Shown here in pieces: positions 7,868 through 15,649 of a stretch of 64,000 nt of DNA. The stretch is from an uncultured Coriobacteriaceae bacterium (lineage in GTDB: Bacteria > Actinomycetota > Coriobacteriia > Coriobacteriales > Atopobiaceae). A program made the position numbers and the translations under genes. The DNA lies in NCBI GenBank assembly GCA_902791035.1, contig CADAUA010000002.1, positions 167,101-231,100 of the forward strand, read 5' to 3'. Position 1 is the first letter of the stretch. The number at the start of each line of letters is the position of its first letter. Under the pieces are notes generated by a model. That model was not told the DNA's origin and made no database searches. It was given only the letters and a program-made list of their open reading frames with translations.

Positions 7868-8974
7868 TCACTCCACGGGCACCGTGACCACGAAGGCCTT
7901 GGCATAGGCCCCGTAGGGCTGCACCAGCTCCAGGCCAAAGCCGTGCATGTCGCAGATCCGCTTACAGATGGAGAGCCCTAGGCCATAGCCGCCACCGGAC
8001 CCGCGCGCCGAGTCCCCGCGCGAGAAGGGCCGGAAGAGCGCCTCCGCGGACGTCGTGATGGGCGCGCCTGTGTCGGCCACGCAGGCGGTGGCCAGGCCCG
8101 GCAGGCGCACGAGCCCCACGGCGATGGTGCCCCCGGCCGAGTTGTGCCGGATGGCGTTGGCGAGGAGGTTGGCAAAGACCCGGCCCAGCTGCCGCTCGTC
8201 GGCCTCGATGGGGCAGGGTTCCTCGGGCACCGCGGCCACGAGGTGCATGCCGGCGCGTTCCGCGTCCGAGTAGGCCGCAGCACAGGCGCTCAGGAGGAGC
8301 TGGGATAGGTCGACCTCGCTCATGCGCAGCTCGAAGCCCTCGCTGTCCAGCTGGGAGTACTCGAGCAGCATGGTCACCAGGTCGCCCATGGCTGCGGACT
8401 TGGCGTTGATGGCCTCCAGGCAGCCTCGCTCCTCGCCCTGCGGCACGACCCCGTCGAGAAGTGCCTGGGAGAGGCCGGAGATCGCCGTCACCGGCGTGCG
8501 CAGGTCGTGGGCCATGTCGGAGACCATTAGGTTGCGGGTGCGCTCGACCTGGTGGCGCTCCTCGTCGCGCCGGCGCTGCAGCTCGTCTACCCTGCGGCCC
8601 GCCACCACGCCAAAGAGGCCGCTGCCAAGGGCGATGGGGGCCGCCAGGAGCGCGATGGCGAGCACGGAGACAAGGATCCCGGTACCCAGCGCGGAAGGCT
8701 GCACCTGCTCGGGGTGGCGAAGGGCCTGCGTGACCACGGCCAGCAAGTGGCCAAGGACGGCCAGCATGCCGTCGGAGCCAAGCCGCTGGGCCTCGTCCGT
8801 CACGTAGGCTACGAAGGGCTGGAGCTGCGGTGCGAGAAGGACGGACTCGAGCCAGAGGACCAGGGCCTCCGCCACGACCACGCCCACGAGGACGATGGCG
8901 AAGGTCCGGGCGAGGTAGACGCGCAGCTCGTGCATGGCGTCCGTGGGCTCGGCGGGCTTGTTGGCGTCTGCCAT
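7868..8974 (-). CDS. Two-component sensor histidine kinase
   Basis: A 368-residue membrane sensor kinase. Two hydrophobic spans (about residues 20-43 and 112-140) bracket an extracytoplasmic loop of about 70 residues. A short HAMP-like linker is followed by the H-box DMAHDLRTPVTAI, the N-box ANLLANAIRHNS, DTGAPI, FRPFSRGD and the G-box GGGYGLGLSICKRI. Start ATG 8974 lies 5 bases after the response regulator stop, so both belong to one operon read leftwards. The signal is unknown. Its partner regulator carries a frameshift. Confidence 0.92.
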   Translation of the reverse strand: MADANKPAEPTDAMHELRVYLARTFAIVLVGVVVAEALVLWLESVLLAPQLQPFVAYVTDEAQRLGSDGMLAVLGHLLAVVTQALRHPEQVQPSALGTGILVSVLAIALLAAPIALGSGLFGVVAGRRVDELQRRRDEERHQVERTRNLMVSDMAHDLRTPVTAISGLSQALLDGVVPQGEERGCLEAINAKSAAMGDLVTMLLEYSQLDSEGFELRMSEVDLSQLLLSACAAAYSDAERAGMHLVAAVPEEPCPIEADERQLGRVFANLLANAIRHNSAGGTIAVGLVRLPGLATACVADTGAPITTSAEALFRPFSRGDSARGSGGGYGLGLSICKRICDMHGFGLELVQPYGAYAKAFVVTVPVE

Positions 8975-8979
8975 CGGAC

Positions 8980-9697
8980 TCACGCCCCCATCCGGTAGCC
9001 GATGCCGCGGATGGTCTGGATGTAGCGCTGGGGGTCGTCGGCGAGCTTTGAGCGCAGCTTGGAGACGCCCACCATCACGGAGTTGCTGGCCGCCACGTAG
9101 GGCTCCTTCCAGGCGTGCTCGAAGATCTGCTGCTTGGTAAAGACGCGCCCCGGGTGGGCCATGAAGAGCTCCATCATGCGGAGCTCCACGGGAGTGAGGG
9201 GCACGGGCTGGCCGGCTCGCGTGAGGGTGGCCTCGTCGAGCGAGAGCACCAGGTCGTGCAGGCGGATGGGCGGGGTGGCTGGTGCAGCGCCCGCATCGCT
9301 TTCCGACCCGCCAGACAGCCCCGCGCCCAGGCGCGCGTACACGCGCAGGACGGCCCCCACGCGTGCCACGACCTCGAGCGGGTTGAAGGGCTTGGCCAGG
9401 TAGTCGTCGGCCCCCAGGTTGAGGCCGAGGATCCTCTCGGGGTCCTGGCCCTTGGCGCTTACCAGGATCACGGGGACGTTGCCCGTGGCGCGGATCTGCC
9501 GGAGGGCCTCGTAGCCGTCGAGTACTGGCATCATGATGTCGAGCAGGACCAGGTCCACGCCGCCGGCAGCCACGGCATCCACCGCGGCCTGGCCGTCTGC
9601 CGCCTCGAGCGTGGCGGCAGACGGCGTTCTCCAGGTAGAGGCGCAGGAGCGAGCGGATGTCGGGCTCGTCGTCGGCTATGAGGATGGTCTGCGGCAT
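8980..9697 (-). pseudogene. OmpR/PhoB-type response regulator with a +1 frameshift
   Basis: The N-terminal receiver start (MPQTILIADDEPDIRSLLRL, from ATG 9697 behind AGAGGA) and the rest (DLVLLDIMMPVLDGYEALRQ with phospho-acceptor Asp, SAKGQDPERILGLNLGADDY, and a winged-helix domain ending GIGYRMG) are in different frames. Removing one base of the GG at 9613-9614 restores an uninterrupted receiver of normal length. The extra base lies in a perfect 12-bp inverted repeat (9593-9604 / 9613-9624) that would be an 11-bp quasi-palindrome without it. Possible explanations are a template-switch mutation, a sequencing or assembly error at a hairpin, or reversible switching. The kinase downstream is intact. 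Confidence 0.85.
9593..9624. repeat. Perfect 12-bp inverted repeat at the response regulator frameshift
   Basis: CCGTCTGCCGCC (9593-9604) and GGCGGCAGACGG (9613-9624) flank an 8-base loop. The surplus base of the frameshift belongs to this stem. Confidence 0.95.
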
Positions 9698-9750
9698 GGG
9701 GTCCTCTTGGTGAGAGGGGCGTCCCGCACGGGACGCCCGGATGGCATGTA

Positions 9751-10701
9751 CTAGATGTTAACGGGGTCGGAGCCCTCGGGTGGCTCGGACTGACTGGTTT
9801 CCGGGGTGGGGAAGCCCTCGGGCGGCTGGGGCACCACCGGCGGCTGGGGCTGCGGCAGGGCATCCTGGGGCTTGTCGCTTCCGTAGCGCAGGGCCTCGTA
9901 GAGGGCGGCGTCGGTGCCGGCCACGTAGGGCCGCACGTAGAAGACCCCCACGATGCCGCAGGTGACGGCTGAGAGCAGGTGCCAGCCCAGGAAGGACAGG
10001 TCAAGCACAAAGGCGGCCCACTTCTGGCCGTCCATCATGCGGCGGCTCTCGGCAAAGGCGGTATCCATGTCCATGGTCGGGTCCTCGGCCAGGAGGTAGG
10101 GAATCATGCGGTACTCGTAGGACTTGTAGATGCCGGGCACCACCAAGAGGAGCGTCCAGCCCAGGAGCTTGAGGTCGCGCACGAAGAGGGTCTTGACCAC
10201 GTTGAGGTAGCTGTTGTCAAAGGCCCAGGCGGTCTCGCGCACGTCGGCCCTGCGGTTGAGGTTGAGCAGGAAGAAGCGCCGGCCACCCACCTCGAGTGGC
10301 AGTGCCAGGAAGGCGTAGATGGCAAGGGGCAGCCCGGCGACCAACGTAACCACCAGCACGACCACGAGGAGCGCAGGCACGATGAAGCCCAGGTCGTGCA
10401 TGGGGCCATAGTCGCGGATGTGCCCCTCGGGCACGTCGGAGTCGTACTCCTCGGTGCTGCTGGTGTCGTCGTATCCTTCCGGCTCGTCGTAGCTCTCTGT
10501 GTAGGACTCGGAATCGTCGTCGGACACGGTGTTGAAGGCCGTGATGCCAACAGCGGGCCCTACGACGGAGTCGACGGAGGAGCTGCCGCTGACCGACCCA
10601 CCCAAGACGACGGCCAGAAGCACTGCCGCCAGCACCGCCTTCCAGTAGTTGCGTTTGATGGAGGCCTTACCGCGATCCTTGAGCTCAGCTCTTGTCCACA
10701 T
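9751..10701 (-). CDS. DUF975 family integral membrane protein
   Basis: A membrane protein of the DUF975 family, of unknown function and often encoded near two-component systems. The 316-residue product starts MWTRAELKDRGKASIKRNYW, the conserved N-terminal helix of the family. Then come a first span, an insert rich in Asp/Glu/Ser/Tyr (about residues 55-105), three to four further spans, and the family block REAWRLMxG-like (FAESRRMMDGQKWAAFVLDL). The C-terminus is Pro/Gln-rich. ATG 10701 is chosen because AAAGGA precedes it. It lies upstream of the response regulator on the same strand, 53 bases away, and may be in its operon. Confidence 0.85.
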   Translation of the reverse strand: MWTRAELKDRGKASIKRNYWKAVLAAVLLAVVLGGSVSGSSSVDSVVGPAVGITAFNTVSDDDSESYTESYDEPEGYDDTSSTEEYDSDVPEGHIRDYGPMHDLGFIVPALLVVVLVVTLVAGLPLAIYAFLALPLEVGGRRFFLLNLNRRADVRETAWAFDNSYLNVVKTLFVRDLKLLGWTLLLVVPGIYKSYEYRMIPYLLAEDPTMDMDTAFAESRRMMDGQKWAAFVLDLSFLGWHLLSAVTCGIVGVFYVRPYVAGTDAALYEALRYGSDKPQDALPQPQPPVVPQPPEGFPTPETSQSEPPEGSDPVNI

Positions 10702-10810
10702 GGCGGGTCCTTTCCGCGAGGATTCCAACGTACAAGGACAGCATGCCCGGCGGGCCTGTCTGACGGCTTAGCGCAACCTTTCGGTTGTCTTAAACCCGCG
10801 GTGCTGTGGG

Positions 10811-10841
10811 TGTCACAAAGGTGTCTGACACTTTTGTGACA
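10811..10841. repeat. 31-bp palindrome, copy 1
   Basis: TGTCACAAAGGTGTC, one base, then GACACTTTTGTGACA: 15-bp arms with one mismatch. It covers the stop codon of the GH43 gene, so the last residues (SQKCQTPL) are encoded by the palindrome. Other copies are at 44386-44416 and 61197-61227. It may also terminate transcription. Confidence 0.9.
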
Positions 10842-12312
10842 CAGCGTGGAGCGCGGCGTCGCGCAGGGTAAAGTCGCGCAGGTCGATAGCGCCGGTCCCC
10901 CGGTAGCGGAAGTAGAGGGCGCAGACGCCATCGGGTGCCTTGGCCTGGGCCACGAAGGGCCGCCACTCGCGCGTGGAGGCCAGCTGCACGCGGGCGATCG
11001 GGTGCCGGAAGGCCGGGTCTGTGGCCACCTCCAGGACGCCCGCCGTGATGCCGCGGATCGTGACCTCCACCTCCACGAGCCCGCGCAGCGAGAAGTACTT
11101 GTAGCCTGCCACGGCGCCGTTGCGAAGGTTGGCCACGTACTGGACCCCGCTCTCGCCATCAGGCTCGTCCTGCGTGAGGAAGGGGTGGTTGGCGTAGCGC
11201 TGGTGCGAGAGGGGCACGTCGTAGCGGCCGGTGCCCTTGGTGGACCACAGGTTGCAGGCGATTCGGGCCGGGTAGGTGCCCACGCCGGAGAGCGGCCCGC
11301 CGTTGAGGCCACAGCTGGTGAGCTCCGCCTGGGCAAAGCCGCCGTCGGGCCGGCAGGTCAGGCGCTCGGCGCAGGTCTGGCGCGAGTAGCTGGTGCGGTT
11401 GGTCTGCCGGTGATAGAAGATGTAATAGTCGTCGCCCAGGCGCAGCATGCCGCCGTGGTTGTTGCCCGTGTAGTTGGCGGCGTGCGCCTCGTCGGGATGT
11501 CCCGGCAGGCCCACGTCGCCGTTGGACACGAGCACCCCGCCGTAGGCGAAGGGCCCGGTGGGGGAGCTGGCCGTGGCGTAGCAGAGCTCGTGGTTTACTC
11601 GCGAGGAATAGACCAGGTAGTAGGTGTCGTCGTAGCGTCGGATGGAGCTGGCCTCAAAGAACTCGTGGCCCTCGAAGCTCCCCGGGCCGGCCTTGGGGAG
11701 AACCAGCCGACAAGACCGGACGGTGTGCATGTCGGGCTCGAGCTCGAAGCAGTAGCAGCCATCGAAGGCCAGGCGGCGGCCACCGGTGGCCACGGCGGGG
11801 ATGCGGTTGTGGAAGCCGGAATAGAGCCAGACCCGGCCGTCCTTGTCCACGAGCACCGCGGGATCGAAGCCAAAGGGGTCACCCGTAGCGCGGCCCATGG
11901 GCGTGCCGCCGGGGTGCTGGACATGGCCCAGGAACTGGTAGGTGCCGGCGGGCTCGTCGCATACGGCCACGCCGATGAGGCCGGTCCAGCCCATGCCGTA
12001 GTAGAGGTAGTAGCGGCCATCGGTGCCGCGGGCCACGTCGGGGGCAAAGAGGGAGTGGCGGCCGTGGGGGTTGGCCGGGTCGTCGCCGCGGTGCCAGATG
12101 GTGCCTTCCAGCCGCCAGTCGGACAGGTCGCTCACGGGGGCGGACCAGCACACGTAGTCGTTGAGGCAGAACATGTGGGCGCCGGCGCGGTCGTGGGAGC
12201 CGTACACGTACACGCGGTCGCCAAAGACGTGCGGCTCGCCGTCGGGGACGTACTCCCATCCGGGCAGGTAGGGGTTGTAGGCCTGGTGGCGGGCGGGCTT
12301 GTCTGCGGTCAT
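10813..12312 (-). CDS. Glycoside hydrolase family 43 protein
   Basis: A cytoplasmic GH43-type five-bladed propeller glycosidase (499 residues, no signal peptide), probably acting on imported arabino- or xylo-oligosaccharides; the substrate is not certain. Recognisable parts are YNPYLPGWEYVPDGEPHVFG, DRVYVYGSHDRAG, HSLFAPDVARGTDGRYYLYY, FDPAVLVDKDGRVWLYSG with a conserved Asp, and EFFEASSIRRYDDTYYLVYS with the probable acid Glu. A C-terminal beta-sandwich region follows from about residue 370. ATG 12312 is preferred because GGAGG lies 4 bases upstream; a TTG at 12339 is an alternative. The final residues come from the palindrome at 10811-10841. Confidence 0.88.
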   Translation of the reverse strand: MTADKPARHQAYNPYLPGWEYVPDGEPHVFGDRVYVYGSHDRAGAHMFCLNDYVCWSAPVSDLSDWRLEGTIWHRGDDPANPHGRHSLFAPDVARGTDGRYYLYYGMGWTGLIGVAVCDEPAGTYQFLGHVQHPGGTPMGRATGDPFGFDPAVLVDKDGRVWLYSGFHNRIPAVATGGRRLAFDGCYCFELEPDMHTVRSCRLVLPKAGPGSFEGHEFFEASSIRRYDDTYYLVYSSRVNHELCYATASSPTGPFAYGGVLVSNGDVGLPGHPDEAHAANYTGNNHGGMLRLGDDYYIFYHRQTNRTSYSRQTCAERLTCRPDGGFAQAELTSCGLNGGPLSGVGTYPARIACNLWSTKGTGRYDVPLSHQRYANHPFLTQDEPDGESGVQYVANLRNGAVAGYKYFSLRGLVEVEVTIRGITAGVLEVATDPAFRHPIARVQLASTREWRPFVAQAKAPDGVCALYFRYRGTGAIDLRDFTLRDAALHAVSQKCQTPL

Positions 12313-12374
12313 GGGGCCTCCAGTGGTTGCGACTGACAAGCTCAGTATGGCCTACTTTGCGTAGCGAATCAGGT

Positions 12375-12652
12375 GCACCCGCGATGCCCTAGGCCCGGAG
12401 GCCAACTGGCCCTTCTCGGCGCCAAGCACGTCGCGGGTGCAGCCAAGGCGGCGTTGCCGCAGCTGAGGGCTGCCGCCCTTGCACCCGCGATGCCCTAGGC
12501 CCGGAGGCCAACTGGCCCTTCTCGGCGCCAAGCACGTCGCGGGTGCGGACCCTGCTGCGTTTCCGCAGCTGAGGGCTGCCGCCCTTGCACCCGCGACGCG
12601 ACGTGCCACGCTGCTAGCAGGCACTTCTCGCTCGGGGATGCGCCGCGGGTGC
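12375..12652. repeat. Array of three 66-bp hairpin units (period 106)
   Basis: Three units of exactly 66 bases (12375-12440, 12481-12546, 12587-12652) are separated by two 40-base linkers (12441-12480, 12547-12586), giving an exact 106-base period. Each unit begins GCACCCGCGA and ends CGCGGGTGC, so its ends form a stem; the centre holds GCCAACTGG (or GCTAGCAGG) and TTCTCG. Unit 3 differs most internally but keeps ends and length. The linkers are near-identical to each other (GCAGCTGAGGGCTGCCGCCC). The array lies between the divergent GH43 and metY genes. The same unit recurs at 53134-53389. Confidence 0.92.
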
Positions 12653-12731
12653 ACACACATCCTTATCCCAGAGCAAATAGTTATCGGCTAGAACGATATC
12701 CATAGCCAGAAAAACAGCATAGCCAAAAGCC

Positions 12732-12760
12732 TTCCAATGGCCGTCGCCTGCGCCTATAGT
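12732..12760 (+). promoter_or_regulatory. Probable metY promoter
   Basis: TTCCAA (12732-12737) and TATAGT (12755-12760) are separated by 17 bases. The predicted start near 12767 leaves a leader of about 200 bases before metY. Confidence 0.5.
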
Positions 12761-12765
12761 TCCTA

Positions 12766-12962
12766 GCCATGAAGACCACACAGACATACACCCAGCAACC
12801 GGGCAGGCAGATGCCCTAGCCCGAGTCCGCCAGACGGCAGAGCCGCCTCGCGCTCGGGCTTCTCATCGCACCAGCCGCCTTGCGCCAAACCGATAACCAC
12901 GCGTTCCCATTACCGCGCGTCACGCAATCACAAGCGCCCCAACGGGCACCAACCAAAAGGAG
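12766..12962 (+). promoter_or_regulatory. Structured metY leader, candidate SAM-I-clan riboswitch
   Basis: The leader contains CAGCAACC (12793-12800), the core also found in SAM-I/SAM-IV riboswitches, followed by GGGC...ATGCCC. It also has a strong stem AGCCCGAG (12818-12825) with CTCGGGCT (12853-12860). A complete SAM riboswitch fold could not be drawn by eye. A 16-codon frame (ATG 12769) runs through the leader but has no ribosome site. Control by S-adenosylmethionine would suit a sulfhydrylase gene, but this remains a hypothesis. Confidence 0.3.
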
Positions 12963-12968
12963 CACACC

Positions 12969-14288
12969 ATGCCGTTCGCACTCGACCCCAGCTTCGCCCA
13001 GGACACCGAGAAGCACTTCGACACCCTGCAGGTCCACGCCGGCTACTCGCCCGATCCCGTAACCGGGTCTGCGGCCCTGCCCATCTACGCCTCCGCAGCC
13101 TTCGAGTTCAAGGATGCCGAGGACGGCGCCGCCAAGTTCGCTCTCACGCGCCCGGGCAACGTCTACGGCCGCCTGACCAACACCACAACCGACGCCGTGG
13201 CCGCCCGCGTGGCCGCCATCGAGGGCGCCGCGGGCGCCGTGGCCGTTGCCTCCGGTCATGCGGCGGAGATCCTGGCCCTGACCAACCTCGTGGGCGCCGG
13301 CGACGAGATCGTTGCCTCCGACTCCCTCTACGGCGGCACTTGGAACATCTTTCTGCACACCTTGGGCGACCTGGGCGTGAAGACCACCTTCGTGGAGAAC
13401 AACGACATCGACGCCTTCGTGGCCGCCACCACCCCCAAGACCAAGCTCTGGTACGTGGAGACCATCGGCAACCCGCTGGTGGACGTGGCCGACGTGCCCG
13501 CCATCGTGCAGGCTGCCAACTCCCTGCCCAGCCCCGTGCCCGTCTTCGTGGACAACACCTTTGCCACGCCCTACCTCTACCGCCCGGCCGAGGACGGCGC
13601 GGCTGTGGTCATCGAGTCGCTGACCAAGTGGATCGGCGGCCACGGTGCCACCTTGGGCGGCGCCGTGGTGGACACGGGCAAGTTCGACTGGAAGCAGGAT
13701 CCCGAGAAGTGGCACACCCTGGCCAAGCCCGATCCCTCCTACCACGGCCTCGTCTTCGCGGACGCAGCACCGGCGGCCCCCTTTGCCACCCGCGTTCTGG
13801 CAAACAAGCTCCGCGACTTCGGCCCCACGCTCAGCCCCTATGCGGCCCAGCTCATCGGCATCGGCATCGAGGACCTGTCGCTGCGCGTCCAGCGCCACTC
13901 CGACAACGCCCTGGCCGTGGCCAAGTACCTCAAGAGCAACCCCAAGGTCACGTGGGTGCGCTACTCCGGCCTTGAGGACGACCCCAGCCACGAGGTGGCC
14001 AGCCGCATCCTCAAGCACGGCTTTGGCGGCGTGGTGGTCTTCGGCGTGCAGGGTGGCCGTGAGGCGGGCCTGAACGTCGTCTCCAACGTCAAGCTCTTCA
14101 CCCACCTGGCCAACGTGGGCGACGCCAAGTCCCTGATCATCCACCCCGCCTCCACCACGCACTCCCAGCTCACGGCCGAGCAGCTTGAGGCCGCACACCT
14201 CTCCGAGGACCTGGTGCGCCTCTCTGTGGGCATCGAGAACGTGGACGACATCATCGCGGACCTGGACCAGGCCATCGCCAAGGCATAG
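12969..14288 (+). CDS. metY: O-acetylhomoserine sulfhydrylase (aminocarboxypropyltransferase)
   Basis: A PLP enzyme of the Cys/Met metabolism family that makes homocysteine (or methionine) from O-acetylhomoserine and sulfide (or methanethiol). At 439 residues it has the length of MetY and is longer than MetB/MetC. Signatures are FDTLQVHAGYSPDPVTGSAA, TRPGNVYGRLTNTTTDA, EGAAGAVAVASGHAAEILAL, and the PLP site ESLTKWIGGHG with Lys at about 220. The C-terminus contains SVGIENVDDIIADLDQA, the family ending. ATG 12969 has AAAGGAG (12956-12962). It is preceded by a long structured leader and appears monocistronic. Confidence 0.95.
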   Translation: MPFALDPSFAQDTEKHFDTLQVHAGYSPDPVTGSAALPIYASAAFEFKDAEDGAAKFALTRPGNVYGRLTNTTTDAVAARVAAIEGAAGAVAVASGHAAEILALTNLVGAGDEIVASDSLYGGTWNIFLHTLGDLGVKTTFVENNDIDAFVAATTPKTKLWYVETIGNPLVDVADVPAIVQAANSLPSPVPVFVDNTFATPYLYRPAEDGAAVVIESLTKWIGGHGATLGGAVVDTGKFDWKQDPEKWHTLAKPDPSYHGLVFADAAPAAPFATRVLANKLRDFGPTLSPYAAQLIGIGIEDLSLRVQRHSDNALAVAKYLKSNPKVTWVRYSGLEDDPSHEVASRILKHGFGGVVVFGVQGGREAGLNVVSNVKLFTHLANVGDAKSLIIHPASTTHSQLTAEQLEAAHLSEDLVRLSVGIENVDDIIADLDQAIAKA

Positions 14289-14538
14289 ACCGCGGGGGCG
14301 CAGATCGCCAAGGTGTAGACAAGGACGTGCAGGTTCTGTGGCGGACCGCACGAGAAGCCAGGCGCATGACGCACAAAACCTACCGTTCGCCGGTCTGCGG
14401 GTTATGCGGCGGCACGGGAGGGGACAAGAACCATCGACTCGGCAAGGGCGGGCGCTGCGGCGTCCGCCCTTATCGTTTGCGTACGTTTGCGTGCTGGTCC
14501 CTGCCTACGCGGTTCCGCCCGTTTGCGGGTGGCTTCTG

Positions 14539-14769
14539 CACGTATGCCCGCCGCAGCAGCACGTATGACCGCCGCCGGAGCACGTTTGCCCGCCACAAAC
14601 GGGCAGCGGTGGCGGGAGCACGTTTGCCCGCCACAAACGGGCAGCGGTGGCCGGAGCACGTTTGCCCGCCACAAACGGGCAGCGGTGGCCGGAGCACGTT
14701 TGCCCGCCACAAACGGGCAGCGGTTGCCGGAGCACGTTTGCCCGCCACAAACGGGCACCAGCCTCCCGC
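14539..14769. repeat. 38-bp tandem repeat array, copy set 2 (inverted relative to set 1)
   Basis: Five units occur at an exact 38-base period (CACGTTTG at 14581, 14619, 14657, 14695 and 14733), preceded by two degenerate copies at 21-base spacing (14539, 14560). Each unit carries CGTTTG-CCCGCCA-CAAACG. Read on the minus strand it is the repeat of 7610-7790. It lies between the convergent metY and nth genes. I see nothing coding in 14289-14540. Confidence 0.9.
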
Positions 14770-14772
14770 GCG

Positions 14773-15477
14773 CTACCCCCGCCGTCGCTCGGCCTTGGGG
14801 GTGAACCACCTGTTGGGCTGGCCTGCGCTGGGACAGATGTCCACCAGCGGGCATGCCTCGGGGTCCTTGGCACAAACGGGCCGCTGCGACGTGCAGACCT
14901 CCCGCCCGAAGTGGATCCACTGCTCGTTGACCGGGGCCCAGAGCTCGCGGGGGATGGTCTCCAGCAGGTCCTTCTCGGCCGCTGCGGGCGTGGCCGCCGA
15001 CGTAAGCCGCAGGCGCGAGGAGATCCGGTACACGTGCGTGTCCACCGCAATGCCATCCACGATCCCAAAGGCCTTGTTGAGCACGATGTTCGCCGTCTTG
15101 CGTCCCACGCCCGGCAGCCGCACCAGGTCCTCCATGGTGTGCGGCACTTGGCCGCCGTAGTCGCTCACGATCATCTGGGCGCAGGCCACGCAGTGGTCGG
15201 CCTTGGCCCGCCAGAAGCCGATGCTGCGGATCACCTCGCCCACCTCGGCGACGTCGGCGCCGGCCATGGTCGCGGCGTCCGGCCAGCGGCGGAAGAGCTC
15301 GGGCGTCACGCGGTTGACCGCGGCGTCCGTGGTCTGGGCTGAGAGGAGCACACAGATCACCAGACTGAAGGGATCCGTGTAGTCCAGTGCGCTCTCCACG
15401 CCGGCATACCGTTCGCCGAGACGCCTGCAGACCTCGACCGCCCGCTCCGACCTCGTCCTCTTGGATTCGCGTGCCAT
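14773..15477 (-). CDS. nth: Endonuclease III
   Basis: A DNA glycosylase/AP lyase for oxidised pyrimidines (234 residues). It shows PFSLVICVLLSAQTTDAAVN, the HhH motif LVRLPGVGRKTANIVLNKAF with the catalytic Lys, VDTHVYRISSRL with the catalytic Asp, and the C-terminal Fe-S cluster CTSQRPVC-AKDPEAC-PLVDIC. ATG 15477 is preferred to ATG 15483, because the AAGGAGG site directly abuts the latter. The window thus has two HhH-GPD repair enzymes, this one with an Fe-S cluster and the MutY-like one without. Confidence 0.96.
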   Translation of the reverse strand: MARESKRTRSERAVEVCRRLGERYAGVESALDYTDPFSLVICVLLSAQTTDAAVNRVTPELFRRWPDAATMAGADVAEVGEVIRSIGFWRAKADHCVACAQMIVSDYGGQVPHTMEDLVRLPGVGRKTANIVLNKAFGIVDGIAVDTHVYRISSRLRLTSAATPAAAEKDLLETIPRELWAPVNEQWIHFGREVCTSQRPVCAKDPEACPLVDICPSAGQPNRWFTPKAERRRG

Positions 15478-15548
15478 CCGCATCCCTCCTTACCGACCGC
15501 TCACCGCCCGCGCACCGACGCTTTGCCGCCCATGCCGGGCAGGCTCCC

Positions 15549-15575
15549 TTGGCGTGTGGTGATTATGGATAGAAT
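15549..15575 (+). promoter_or_regulatory. Tentative glg operon promoter
   Basis: TTGGCG (15549-15554) and TAGAAT (15570-15575) match elements seen before the tRNAs in this window, but the spacer is only 15 bases. The start would lie about 70 bases before glgB. Confidence 0.35.
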
Positions 15576-15649
15576 AAACGGGCACGGCATGCTCGACCGC
15601 CTACATTTCCGCCCTCCAGGGGGGCGGCAACGACCGCAGAGGAGTGGGT

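Noticed and set aside
12769..12819. A 16-codon leader peptide before metY controlling attenuation
   Set aside because: There is no ribosome site, and the peptide has no run of Met or Cys codons that would sense sulfur amino acids.
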